A stretch of DNA of 32,542 nucleotides from a virus: IMG/VR virus record IMGVR_UViG_3300030430_004471, positions 1 to 32,542 of that record; one strand, 5' to 3'. Positions 7,914 through 14,943 of this stretch are shown piece after piece. The first letter of the stretch is position 1, and every line of letters starts with the position of its first letter. Below the pieces are notes generated by a model. It was not told where the DNA came from. It worked only from the letters and a program-made list of their open reading frames with translations, and did no database searches. The position numbers and the translations under genes are program-made.

Positions 7914-7921
7914 TATCTTTG
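7914..7921 (+). promoter_or_regulatory. Promoter -7 element before the portal gene
   Basis: TATCTTTG matches TAnnTTTG exactly and lies 20 bases before the portal ATG, right after the large terminase stop. No good -33 TTG is visible at the standard spacing. Confidence 0.6.
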
Positions 7922-7941
7922 AATTTAAAAATATACTTATA

Positions 7942-10194
7942 ATGGGTCTTATAGATAATCTCAGAAATTTCTTTATCAAAAATTCACAAAATACAGCAGA
8001 GGCTTACAATAGAGCAATCTATAATTATTTAGGTAATTCAGTAGTGTGGAATCCAGAAAGTGATGATACTTATATTGATAAAGGTTATAGACAAAACGCC
8101 ACTATTTACAGCTTAGTAAATATTATAACTAAAGCAGCTGGTACTATTCCTATCCAGATTTATGAAAAGAAAAATGAAAATGAATTTAAAAAGTATAGGA
8201 GTTTAACCAGTGGCCTTTTGGATGGTGCTAGTATTTTAAAAAGCCAGATGATTAAAAAAGATGCTATGATAGAGCTGGAAAATACAGAGCTACATAAATT
8301 ATTAGAGCGCCCAAATCCAGCACAAAGTTATAATAGTTTTATCACTGAATTAATAGCTTTTGGTTTGCTTACTGGCAATAGATATATTTATGGGATTGGC
8401 CCAGATACTGGTACTAATTTAGGTAAATATAAAGAGCTGTATATATTACCAAGTCAAAAGATGGAAATTATTTCTGGTGGATTAATGCAGCCAGTAAAGG
8501 AATATGCTTTACAATATAATGGCACTTATAAAATACCAGCTGAAGAAATTTGCCACATTAAGGACTTTAATCCTTACTATGATGGTAGTGGGTCTAATTT
8601 ATATGGCCAATCACCTTTAAAGGCTGGTCTTAGGAGTTTAACTACAAATAATGAAGCTGTTACCACTGGCGTTAAATATCTACAAAACCAAACAGCTAGA
8701 GGTATATTAACTACTCAAGAAGAAGATGGTATAAATGAAGTGCAAGCCCAACAATTAAAAGACAAATTCAGACAAGCACACCAAGGCTCTGATAATGCTG
8801 GTGATATAATTATAACGCCTAAAAAAATGAGCTGGGTAAATTTTGGATTAAGTGCTACTGATTTGAATTTAATACAACAATATAACGCCTCTATAAAAGA
8901 TTTATGTAATATTTATAATGTGCCAGTGCAGCTGCTTAACAATACAGATAGCAGCACATATAATAACATGAAAGAGGCCAGAAAGGCTTTATATTTAAAT
9001 GCTGTTATACCTCAGCTAAATAAAGTTAGAGATGAGTTAAATAGATGGCTAGCGCCTAAATATGGTGATAAGGTTTGTATTGATTTTGATTATTCTAATA
9101 TAGCAGAGCTACAAGAAGAAACTGAAAAGGTAGTAGCTCAAATGAGTGCCAGCTGGTGGCTTACTCCTAATGAAAAGCGTGAGGCTATGAGTTATGGAGT
9201 AGATGAAAATAATAGTGAGCTAGATAGTTATTATATACCAGCTAATTTATTGCCAGTTGGTGGTAAATTAAATGATTTAAATATGAATCTAGTGGGTAAT
9301 CCAATGGCTACAGATGTAGAAACTGAATCAGAAATAGATACTGCTAATAATCCAGATGAAATGCCAGCTGCTGATATATTTGATACTGAAGCTGAAGCTG
9401 AGGCTAGAGCTGAAGAATTAGGTGGCTCTGGCAGCCATAGCCATCAAGCTGAAAATGGTGATACTATTTATATGCCTTTTGAATCTCATGAGGAATATGA
9501 TGAGGCTGTAAATAAACAGATGAGCGATAAGCTAGAAAAGGCTTTAAAAAAAAAGGCTGATGAGCATAATGAAAAGGTAGGTAATGCTAAAACAAAGCGC
9601 ACAAATGTTAGGACTTTATATGCTGTTTATAAGCGTGGTATTGGTGCTTATAGAACAAATCCAGAATCAGTAAGACCATCTGTAAGCAGCCCAGAGATGT
9701 GGGCTATGGCTAGGGTCAATTCGTTTATTTATGTTTTAAAAAATGGTAAGTTTAGAAGTGGTAAACATGATACTGATTTACTGCCTAAAGGCCATCCACA
9801 AAGCACTAAAAAAAGTGCTAAATATCATTATGGTAAACCACATGATGAAGATAAAGAGCAGCATAGTTATAGTGATTACCCACAAAGCGCCACTAACAAT
9901 GCTAAAAGGGTCAAAAATTGGATTGAAAAATATGGGCGTGATGAAGTAAGAGGCATGACAAATGTAGGGCTTACCAGAATGAATCAGCTTATAGCTAGAG
10001 AGGCCCTAAGTTTATCTGTTTTAAAAAGAACATTTAGCTTTTTGTCAAGGACAAAAGGTGGTGGTTATGATAAAATAAATCCAGATTTTAGAGATACACC
10101 ATGGAAAGATAAAGGTTATGTAGCATTTTTAGGCTGGGGTGGTCAATCCATGTTAAGCTATGCTAAAAGAAAATTAGACCAATTAGATGATTAA
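7942..10194 (+). CDS. HK97-type portal protein with long C-terminal extension
   Basis: Residues about 1-440 are a phage portal of the HK97 family: RQNATIYSLVNIITKAAGTIPIQIYEK, then LLERPNPAQSYNSF, LLTGNRYIY, EICHIKDFNPYYDG, GQSPLKAGLRSLTT and STYNNMKEARKALYLNAVIP are its usual landmarks. The protein continues for about 300 more residues. First comes an acidic segment (EAEAEARAEELGGSGSHSHQ, about 480-502) with a His-x-His and a YMPFESHEEYDEA stretch. Next is a region with GAYRTNPESVRP, WAMARVNSFIYVL and KHDTDLLPKGHP (about 570-620). Last is a C-terminal block with FSFLSRTKGGG and FLGWGGQSMLSYAKRKL. I recall similar blocks in other phage head proteins but cannot name them. The stop overlaps the next ATG by 1 base. 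Confidence 0.93.
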   Translation: MGLIDNLRNFFIKNSQNTAEAYNRAIYNYLGNSVVWNPESDDTYIDKGYRQNATIYSLVNIITKAAGTIPIQIYEKKNENEFKKYRSLTSGLLDGASILKSQMIKKDAMIELENTELHKLLERPNPAQSYNSFITELIAFGLLTGNRYIYGIGPDTGTNLGKYKELYILPSQKMEIISGGLMQPVKEYALQYNGTYKIPAEEICHIKDFNPYYDGSGSNLYGQSPLKAGLRSLTTNNEAVTTGVKYLQNQTARGILTTQEEDGINEVQAQQLKDKFRQAHQGSDNAGDIIITPKKMSWVNFGLSATDLNLIQQYNASIKDLCNIYNVPVQLLNNTDSSTYNNMKEARKALYLNAVIPQLNKVRDELNRWLAPKYGDKVCIDFDYSNIAELQEETEKVVAQMSASWWLTPNEKREAMSYGVDENNSELDSYYIPANLLPVGGKLNDLNMNLVGNPMATDVETESEIDTANNPDEMPAADIFDTEAEAEARAEELGGSGSHSHQAENGDTIYMPFESHEEYDEAVNKQMSDKLEKALKKKADEHNEKVGNAKTKRTNVRTLYAVYKRGIGAYRTNPESVRPSVSSPEMWAMARVNSFIYVLKNGKFRSGKHDTDLLPKGHPQSTKKSAKYHYGKPHDEDKEQHSYSDYPQSATNNAKRVKNWIEKYGRDEVRGMTNVGLTRMNQLIAREALSLSVLKRTFSFLSRTKGGGYDKINPDFRDTPWKDKGYVAFLGWGGQSMLSYAKRKLDQLDD

Positions 10195-11045
10195 TGTTAA
10201 GCAGCAAATTCAAAGATTTTTATAAAGATTTTGATAAACAGCGTACAGCTGCTGAGAAAGTTGTAACGCCTAAAATTTATAAATATTATCTTAGTGAGCT
10301 TACTGATATTTTTAATACACTACTTACTAAAGGTCAGATAAATCCAGCTATATATTTTAAAGCCAGAAGTATAAAAGAAATTTATACTGATATTTATTTA
10401 TATATAGGATTTAATATAGGTGAATGGTATATAAAAAATTATTTTACTAATTTAAAAAACACTGCAAACTATCAAGCTCAGTGGGAACAAACTTATATAT
10501 ATTTTGCAGCTCAAGCAGCTGCTACTTATCAGCCAGAAATAGCTAATGCTGTAACTCAAAGAGCCATGACTATTTTTGCTGGTCTTATGGAAGATGCAGA
10601 TTTTTCAGCTCTAGGCTTTGAAGCTAAGGCAGCTGTATTGTTAGAAAAGGCTAAGGTAACTAGTTTAACTTATGTAAATAGAATAGTAGCCACTGAGGCT
10701 AATAGGATAGCTAATTATGCTATCCAAAATAGTGCTACTAGTTTTTTTGATGAGGGTGATTTAGTTAAGTTTTGGATAGCTGGTGGTATGAATATTAGAG
10801 ATACTCACATAGCTGCTATGCAAAGATATGGCCCACAAACTGAGGGAATTCCATTTAAAGATAATTTTTATGTAGGTAATGATGTTATGCCTAGGCCTAC
10901 TAGTGGCTCAGTACCAAAAGAAAATATTAATTGTAAATGTGTTATGGCTACACAAGCAAAACCAGAGGCTCAAAGTATAGGCGCTGATGTAAATGATTTT
11001 GGCTTTGATATGGGTATGGGCTATAGGCCTACTGGCTCTTATTGA
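10194..11045 (+). CDS. Minor head protein, SPP1 gp7 / Mu gpF-like
   Basis: This is a 283-residue head morphogenesis protein. The first ~160 residues are helical. The conserved SPP1 gp7 domain follows, with RIVATEANRIANYA, KFWIAGGMNIRDTHIAAM (the R-D-x-H motif) and ENINCKCVM (the N-C-x-C motif) near residue 245. Such proteins bind the portal and act in head assembly or DNA entry. The start overlaps the portal stop (TTAATG), so translation is probably coupled. It ends in a Gly/Met/Tyr-rich tail. Confidence 0.9.
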   Translation: MLSSKFKDFYKDFDKQRTAAEKVVTPKIYKYYLSELTDIFNTLLTKGQINPAIYFKARSIKEIYTDIYLYIGFNIGEWYIKNYFTNLKNTANYQAQWEQTYIYFAAQAAATYQPEIANAVTQRAMTIFAGLMEDADFSALGFEAKAAVLLEKAKVTSLTYVNRIVATEANRIANYAIQNSATSFFDEGDLVKFWIAGGMNIRDTHIAAMQRYGPQTEGIPFKDNFYVGNDVMPRPTSGSVPKENINCKCVMATQAKPEAQSIGADVNDFGFDMGMGYRPTGSY

Positions 11046-11069
11046 AGTAAAAAAAAATCATTAAATTTG
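11042..11069 (+). promoter_or_regulatory. Promoter for prohead protease and capsid genes
   Basis: TTG at 11042-11044, a 17-base spacer and TAAATTTG at 11062-11069 fit the Bacteroidetes promoter pattern. The protease ATG is 21 bases downstream. The -33 element overlaps the stop codon of the minor head gene. Confidence 0.78.
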
Positions 11070-11090
11070 TTTAATTAAAATAAAAGCATT

Positions 11091-11771
11091 ATGAACAAAT
11101 ATTTATATAAGCAAAGCCCTTTAGGTGAAGTATCTGATGTGGATGAAAAATATGGTATAGTTAAAGGATATGGCAGCTATTTTGATAATATAGATTCTGA
11201 TAAAGATATTATTAAAAGAGGCGCATATAAAAAGACCATTGAAGAAAATGGCTATAGAGTAAAGTATTATTATCAGCATAAGCTAGACCAGCCTTTAGGA
11301 AAAATTAAAGAATTATATGAAGATGATAAGGGTTTAGTATTTGTCGCTGAGATGCCTAAAACCACTTTAGGTAAAGATGTTTTAGAATTAATGAAAGCTG
11401 GTGTGATTACTGAAAATTCAGTTGGTATTATGCCAATGCAAAAAGAGATTAAAGATGGCTACAGAGAAATTACTGAAGCTAAATTATATGAGATTTCAGC
11501 AGTTAGTTTAGCTGCTAATGACCAAGCAAAAATATTAGATGTTAAAGGTGAATTAAAATTAAATGAAACTTTTAGCAGATATGACAAACTTTGTAAACTA
11601 TTAAGAAAAGGAAATATCTCAGATGATATGGGATATGCAATAGAATCAGAAATATTAAAGCTAAAAACTTTGTTTATGGATTTGACTACTGAGCCAGCTG
11701 TTGAAGTTACTCAGCCAGTGATTAAAGAAAATTTTAATGCTATTGGATATTTAATTAATAATTTAAAATAA
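11091..11771 (+). CDS. Prohead protease, HK97 family (peptidase U35)
   Basis: This 226-residue serine protease matures the capsid. The core matches HK97 proteases: VKGYGSYFDNIDSDKDIIKRGAY near the N-terminus, the catalytic His63 in YYYQHKLDQPLGKI, and the Ser110 in ITENSVGIMP, then LYEISAVSLAANDQAKI. The C-terminal ~75 residues are helical and may have a scaffolding role or be removed on maturation. It is transcribed with the major capsid gene 48 bases downstream. Confidence 0.92.
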   Translation: MNKYLYKQSPLGEVSDVDEKYGIVKGYGSYFDNIDSDKDIIKRGAYKKTIEENGYRVKYYYQHKLDQPLGKIKELYEDDKGLVFVAEMPKTTLGKDVLELMKAGVITENSVGIMPMQKEIKDGYREITEAKLYEISAVSLAANDQAKILDVKGELKLNETFSRYDKLCKLLRKGNISDDMGYAIESEILKLKTLFMDLTTEPAVEVTQPVIKENFNAIGYLINNLK

Positions 11772-11786
11772 GTTTAACCTTTTTTC

Positions 11787-11804
11787 GGATTTTAATAAAA
11801 ATCC
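11787..11804 (+). promoter_or_regulatory. Hairpin in the leader of the major capsid gene
   Basis: A perfect 7-bp stem, GGATTTT with AAAATCC and an AATA loop, lies 15 bases before the capsid ATG. It has no T-run after it, so it is not a terminator. It could shape translation or mRNA stability of the capsid message. Confidence 0.6.
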
Positions 11805-11819
11805 CAATTCGTTTTAGTA

Positions 11820-12998
11820 ATGGATGAGAATATAAAAAAAGAGCTAGACCAGTTAGGAAATATCATAGATGAAAAAATTGAGAAAGCCACTGGCCAAGCT
11901 ATGGAAAGCTCTGAGAAAAAAGCTGATGAAACTTTAAAGCGTGAAATTGATAATTTAGTTAATAAATTTAATGAGCGTATGGATGCAGTAGAAGTAGCAC
12001 AAAAGAAAAACGCTGCTGCTAATGAATCAAGATTAAGTTTCAAAGGTGGAATGACCAAAGCAATTAATGAGGGCGCTTTAGAGGCCTTTAGAAGTGGCAG
12101 CGCTAATGCTGCAAGTTTTGAAATCAAAGCTGATATGACTATTGGTGCTGATTTTACTGGTGATGTAATACCACCAGAAAGAGTAGCTGGTTATAAATAT
12201 GACCCAGCTAGACAATTTCACATGAGACAAATTTTGCCAGTAGGTAATACAAGCTCTGATGTGGTGAGATATGTAAAAGAGAGTGGTTATAGTGATGGCT
12301 CAGCGCCCAAAAATGAGGGTGCGACCCTAGGTCAGTCGGATTTTGATATGACAGCTGTAAGTACACCAGTTGAAAAAATTGGTGCTTACTTTAGAATATC
12401 AGAAGAAATGATGGATAGTACGCCACAGCTTACCTCTTATTTAAGCGCTAGAGCGCCAGAAAAATTATTAGCAGTTGAAGATACACAAGTTATTGATGGC
12501 TCTGGAGTAGCGCCAAATCTTACTGGTATCTATACAAATGCTACTAGCTTTTCTGCTGGTGCTTTTGCTGGTGCTGTAAGTAATCCAAATGAGTTTGATG
12601 TATTAGTAGTAGCTCTAAATCAATTAGCTTTAGCTAATTATAGTGCTGATTATATCTTAATGAATCCAAGTGATTTCCATAAGATTTTACTACTTAAATC
12701 ATCTCAAGCTGAGTACTTAATTAAAGATTATCAACAAGGTTTAGTACCTAGAATAGCTGGAGTGCCAATTATTAGCACTACTGCTATTAATAGTGATAAA
12801 TACTTAGTGGGTAACTTTGGTCAAGGCGCTCAAATGTGGGTTAAGGATAATGTGAGTTTATCTTTCCATAAAGAAGATGGCACTAACATTAGAGATGGTT
12901 TCGTAACAGCTAGAATTCAAGAAAGAATTTGTGTTACACCTTACTTACCTAATGCGTTTGTAGCTGGTGATTTCTCAGTAGATAAAGCTGCTATCTAA
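11820..12998 (+). CDS. Major capsid protein, HK97 fold
   Basis: This 392-residue protein has the HK97 plan. Residues about 1-70 form a charged coiled coil (the delta domain, an internal scaffold) that the protease above would remove. Mature shell sequence follows, with FTGDVIPPERVAGYKYDPARQFHMRQILPVG (N-arm and E-loop region), KIGAYFRISEEMMDSTPQLTSYL, VIDGSGVAPNLTGI and the C-terminal LSFHKEDGTNIRDGFVTARIQERICV (P-domain and A-domain strands). I infer cleavage in the segment around residues 85-110, but the site is not evident. A strong terminator follows, as expected for a highly expressed gene. Confidence 0.95.
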   Translation: MDENIKKELDQLGNIIDEKIEKATGQAMESSEKKADETLKREIDNLVNKFNERMDAVEVAQKKNAAANESRLSFKGGMTKAINEGALEAFRSGSANAASFEIKADMTIGADFTGDVIPPERVAGYKYDPARQFHMRQILPVGNTSSDVVRYVKESGYSDGSAPKNEGATLGQSDFDMTAVSTPVEKIGAYFRISEEMMDSTPQLTSYLSARAPEKLLAVEDTQVIDGSGVAPNLTGIYTNATSFSAGAFAGAVSNPNEFDVLVVALNQLALANYSADYILMNPSDFHKILLLKSSQAEYLIKDYQQGLVPRIAGVPIISTTAINSDKYLVGNFGQGAQMWVKDNVSLSFHKEDGTNIRDGFVTARIQERICVTPYLPNAFVAGDFSVDKAAI

Positions 12999-13026
12999 TA
13001 TTTAGATAGATTAGTTTTTATAAATT

Positions 13027-13053
13027 AAGAGGCCAATTTTGGCCTCTTTTTTT
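13027..13053 (+). terminator. Strong terminator after the capsid gene
   Basis: A perfect inverted repeat, AAGAGGCCAA (13027-13036) with TTGGCCTCTT (13039-13048), is followed by a T-run to 13053. In RNA the GAGGCC/GGCCTC core would form the stem with an AT-rich loop. Confidence 0.92.
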
Positions 13054-13066
13054 ATTTAATTTTTAT

Positions 13067-13074
13067 TATCTTTG
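13067..13074 (+). promoter_or_regulatory. Promoter -7 element for the structured RNA
   Basis: TATCTTTG matches TAnnTTTG exactly and begins 14 bases after the capsid terminator. A TTG at 13039-13041 lies 25 bases upstream, slightly farther than usual. No coding gene follows for about 590 bases, so this promoter would drive the RNA at about 13080-13394. Confidence 0.7.
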
Positions 13075-13079
13075 TAACG

Positions 13080-13394
13080 CTTTCTGTAACAAGCTAAGGC
13101 GAAGATTAGTGAGTTTGTGGATAACTTTGATGTCTGAGAAAGCTAGCTACTAAGGACTTGCTCTTTGGGTCGCTAGATGTTCTTTTATGAATTTTTGCTA
13201 AACACTAAAAACCAAAGAGGTTTAAGTTTGCTGCACCTAGTGTAGTAAACTTTCGCAGTTCGGTATTTTAATGTCAATAAAAATCTGTAATTGGACTATC
13301 ACTAGCAAAGTTAGAGCAAGTTACTGGTAGTGATTTTAAGCACTTTTTTAGTGTTTTTTTTATTAAAATTTAGGCCAAAAATTGGCCTTTTTTT
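13080..13394 (+). ncRNA. Probable structured non-coding RNA, about 310 nt
   Basis: No convincing reading frame lies here, yet the stretch sits between a promoter (13067-13074) and a terminator (13372-13394) and folds well by hand. The 5' and 3' parts pair in nested order: 13086-13090 with 13320-13324, 13094-13097 with 13311-13314, and 13107-13112 with 13299-13304. Inside are an exact 8-bp helix, CTCTTTGG (13161-13168) with CCAAAGAG (13212-13219); a 12-bp hairpin at 13224-13252 with loop CCTAG and two G-U pairs; and a weaker A/T hairpin at 13265-13284. The CTAG in that loop could pair with CTAG at 13143-13146 or 13173-13176. A first, weak stop signal (CACT/AGTG then T8) is at 13341-13361. I recognise no known family; it lacks tmRNA, RNase P and group I intron core motifs. 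Confidence 0.7.
13372..13394 (+). terminator. Terminator of the structured RNA unit
   Basis: AGGCCAA (13372-13378) pairs with TTGGCCT (13382-13388) across a 3-base loop and is followed by seven T. It is strong and simple. Confidence 0.87.
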
Positions 13395-13428
13395 ATGCTT
13401 TTTTGTGATTTTCTAACACCCCGTATAA

Positions 13429-13496
13429 GCCATTTTAAGGCACTTTTAAGCCACTTTACCCTATCGCTGGTATCAGTATATCAAAAATCCTAGAAA
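13429..13496. repeat. Iteron-like module, copy A
   Basis: Three tandem ~11-base units with the core TTTTAAG occur: GCCATTTTAAG (13429), GCACTTTTAAG (13440) and the degenerate GCCACTTTACC (about 13450). Eight bases later comes GGTATCAGTATATCAAAAA at 13469-13487, and then GAAAGT at 13493. The same order of elements occurs at 30012-30088 (copy B). In both places a GGCC hairpin terminator lies upstream, and a promoter lies about 165 bases downstream. It may be a replication origin or an operator bound by a phage initiator; the function is inferred. The rest of 13497-13605 is AT-rich and shows nothing else I can name. Confidence 0.65.
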
Positions 13497-13605
13497 GTGT
13501 AATAGGCGCAATTTTCCAGAGTAGAGATTTTGCAAAATTTTTTACTTTTTTGAAAATGTATTTTTAGTTAAAATGATGGTATTTTTTGTAAATAAAAAAA
13601 TATTT

Positions 13606-13637
13606 TTTGTTTTATTAAAAAAAGTTTTGTAGTATTG
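13606..13637 (+). promoter_or_regulatory. Possible promoter of the Trp/Phe-rich gene
   Basis: TTTG at 13606-13609, a 20-base spacer and TAGTATTG at 13630-13637 approach the pattern TTTG-N20-TAnnTTTG with one mismatch. The start codon is 25 bases further on. The spacing equals that of the promoter at 30210-30241. Confidence 0.5.
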
Positions 13638-13662
13638 CTTTTTAATTTAAAATTTATATAAC

Positions 13663-14268
13663 ATGAAAAATTTATTTAACAGAAACTGGAAAGCTAACGC
13701 CAGTCAAAAAAAAGTAATTAGCATCATTAATAATTTGAATGTGATTTTATTTAATCACAATTTCAAGCTATTTAACTTTACTATCTTTTCTATGAATTTT
13801 TGGGCTAGTAATGGCTCTAATTTTCATGACTTTAAAAATGTAAGTATTATTCCAAGTGAAATTAGATTTGAGCTTTTAGGTTTACAATTTTGGTTAATGT
13901 TTAAAGATGATATGAAAGAAATTAGAAAAGGTAGATTTGAAGAAAGAGGAAAGTGCTGGCGTACTCAATTTGTAGGCAGATGCTTTTGGCTTAGAGAAAT
14001 TAGAGTAAGCTGGAGTGGTTTATTTTTTACACAAGGAGAAATAATCTCATGGCAGCCTCATACTATACAGAGAAGTTGGAAATGGCACAATAAAAGATGG
14101 AATGAAAAGAAATTTTTTATTTCTGATTCTTTCAAATTATTTCCACCTAATCACTCTTTTTTTGATGGCTGTAATGGTGGTATAACTACTCGCTGGCATG
14201 CAGTAGATGATTTTGGTAGAACCATGCGCTTTACTTTTAAAATCTTTGGTAAGAGATTTTTTATTTAA
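13663..14268 (+). CDS. Unknown Trp/Phe-rich basic protein, 201 aa
   Basis: I do not recognise this protein. Its composition is striking: about 11 Trp and 29 Phe in 201 residues with many Arg and Lys, for example RSWKWHNKRWNEKKFF and CFWLREIRVSWSGLFF. There is no signal peptide or clear membrane helix because charges interrupt the aromatic runs. The pattern of alternating aromatic and charged residues suggests a beta-rich fold. It is the first gene of an island between the capsid and connector genes, with its own likely promoter and a terminator at 14436-14467 after the next small gene. It is not a reverse transcriptase, so the RNA upstream is not an obvious retron. Confidence 0.8.
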   Translation: MKNLFNRNWKANASQKKVISIINNLNVILFNHNFKLFNFTIFSMNFWASNGSNFHDFKNVSIIPSEIRFELLGLQFWLMFKDDMKEIRKGRFEERGKCWRTQFVGRCFWLREIRVSWSGLFFTQGEIISWQPHTIQRSWKWHNKRWNEKKFFISDSFKLFPPNHSFFDGCNGGITTRWHAVDDFGRTMRFTFKIFGKRFFI

Positions 14269-14286
14269 TAACTTAAATTTAAACTT

Positions 14287-14409
14287 ATGAAAAATAAAAG
14301 AAGTTTTGAGGATTATGTAATTATTGGCATTTTTGCCTTAGGTCTTTGGACTTTAGTTATATTATTTCTTAAATTAGAGTATTGGCTAGATAAATTAATT
14401 TTTAGCTAA
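14287..14409 (+). CDS. Small membrane protein, 40 aa
   Basis: This gene starts 18 bases after the Trp/Phe-rich gene and ends before a strong terminator. The protein has a short basic/acidic N-terminus (MKNKRSFEDY), one hydrophobic helix (about residues 11-30) and a short polar tail. A single-pass inner membrane protein is likely. The family is unknown. Confidence 0.55.
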   Translation: MKNKRSFEDYVIIGIFALGLWTLVILFLKLEYWLDKLIFS

Positions 14410-14435
14410 TTTTCATGTAATTTAGTTAGTTGTAA

Positions 14436-14467
14436 AAACCTCAGCAAACCAGCTGGGGTTTTTTTTT
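14436..14467 (+). terminator. Terminator of the Trp/Phe-rich gene unit
   Basis: AAACCTCAGC (14436-14445) pairs with GCTGGGGTTT (14452-14461), giving 10 bp with one G-U pair and a 6-base loop, followed by a T-run to 14467. Confidence 0.92.
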
Positions 14468-14500
14468 GTAAATTAGTAAATCCTTAAACTAACCAAAAAT

Positions 14501-14875
14501 ATAAACTGCAATATAGTAGGCTGCTTAGCTGAATATCATTTTGCCACTCTAGCCATGTCTAAAGGGTTTATGATTAGCATGCCTTTGCTAGATAGCTCTG
14601 CCTATGATTGTATCTTAGATAATGGCTCTAAGCTGCTTAAAATACAAATTAAAGCTATTTACAAAAAAGCCAAAGTAAGAAATAAAAACAAATGGAAAAT
14701 AAATTTAAGAAATGGCGATAATTTCTATAATCTTAATGATGTAGATTTTTTTGCTATATATCATGCTGATTTAAATGGTTTTTTTATAATACCAAATAAT
14801 AAACAAAAGAGCTTAGTTATAAACGCTAATGGTAAGTATAAAAATAATTTTAATAATTTTGCGCTATTCTATTGA
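14501..14875 (+). CDS. I-Ssp6803I-like PD-(D/E)XK homing endonuclease with abnormal start
   Basis: The frame is open from 14480, but its first ATG is at 14555, inside the conserved domain. Read from the ATA at 14501 it gives 124 residues whose key residues fall at Glu11, Asp36, Gln49 and Lys51 (LAEYHF, SAYDCILD and KIQIK). These are the active-site positions I recall for the cyanobacterial intron enzyme I-Ssp6803I. Starting at 14555 would lose the Glu. Either an AUA codon starts translation, or the original ATG has mutated and the gene is decaying. Upstream is a terminator (14436-14467) and no clear promoter; downstream is a terminator. It is probably a free-standing selfish nuclease in a phage island. 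Confidence 0.65.
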   Translation: MNCNIVGCLAEYHFATLAMSKGFMISMPLLDSSAYDCILDNGSKLLKIQIKAIYKKAKVRNKNKWKINLRNGDNFYNLNDVDFFAIYHADLNGFFIIPNNKQKSLVINANGKYKNNFNNFALFY

Positions 14876-14905
14876 TTTTTGTTTTTCATAAAGTTTACCA
14901 AGTTA

Positions 14906-14936
14906 AGAGCTGCATTTAATGTGGCTCTTTTTTTTT
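14906..14936 (+). terminator. Terminator before the connector operon
   Basis: AGAGCTGCAT (14906-14915) pairs with ATGTGGCTCT (14919-14928), giving 10 bp with two wobble pairs and a 3-base loop. Nine T follow, up to 14936. Confidence 0.9.
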
Positions 14937-14943
14937 ATCTTTA
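14936..14943 (+). promoter_or_regulatory. Possible promoter of the connector/tail operon
   Basis: TATCTTTA differs from TAnnTTTG in its last base and directly follows the terminator T-run. The connector ATG is 17 bases downstream. The terminator-then-promoter arrangement repeats the one after the capsid gene. There is no clear -33 element. Confidence 0.5.

Noticed and set aside
11787-11804. Capsid leader hairpin as a terminator
   Set aside because: No T-run follows it on either strand, and a terminator here would stop capsid expression.
13080-13394. Structured RNA as group I intron, tmRNA, RNase P RNA or retron RNA
   Set aside because: No intron core sequences, no tRNA-like end, no RNase P consensus, and no reverse transcriptase gene nearby. 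The flanking capsid gene is intact, so nothing is interrupted.
13469-13487. Repeated GGTATCAGTATATCAAAAA as an attachment site
   Set aside because: No integrase or excisionase gene was found, and the sequence lacks inverted arm sites; an origin or operator role fits better.
14555-14875. Endonuclease starting at the first ATG
   Set aside because: This start cuts off the conserved N-terminal helix with the catalytic Glu; the upstream frame continues the family pattern at exact spacing.
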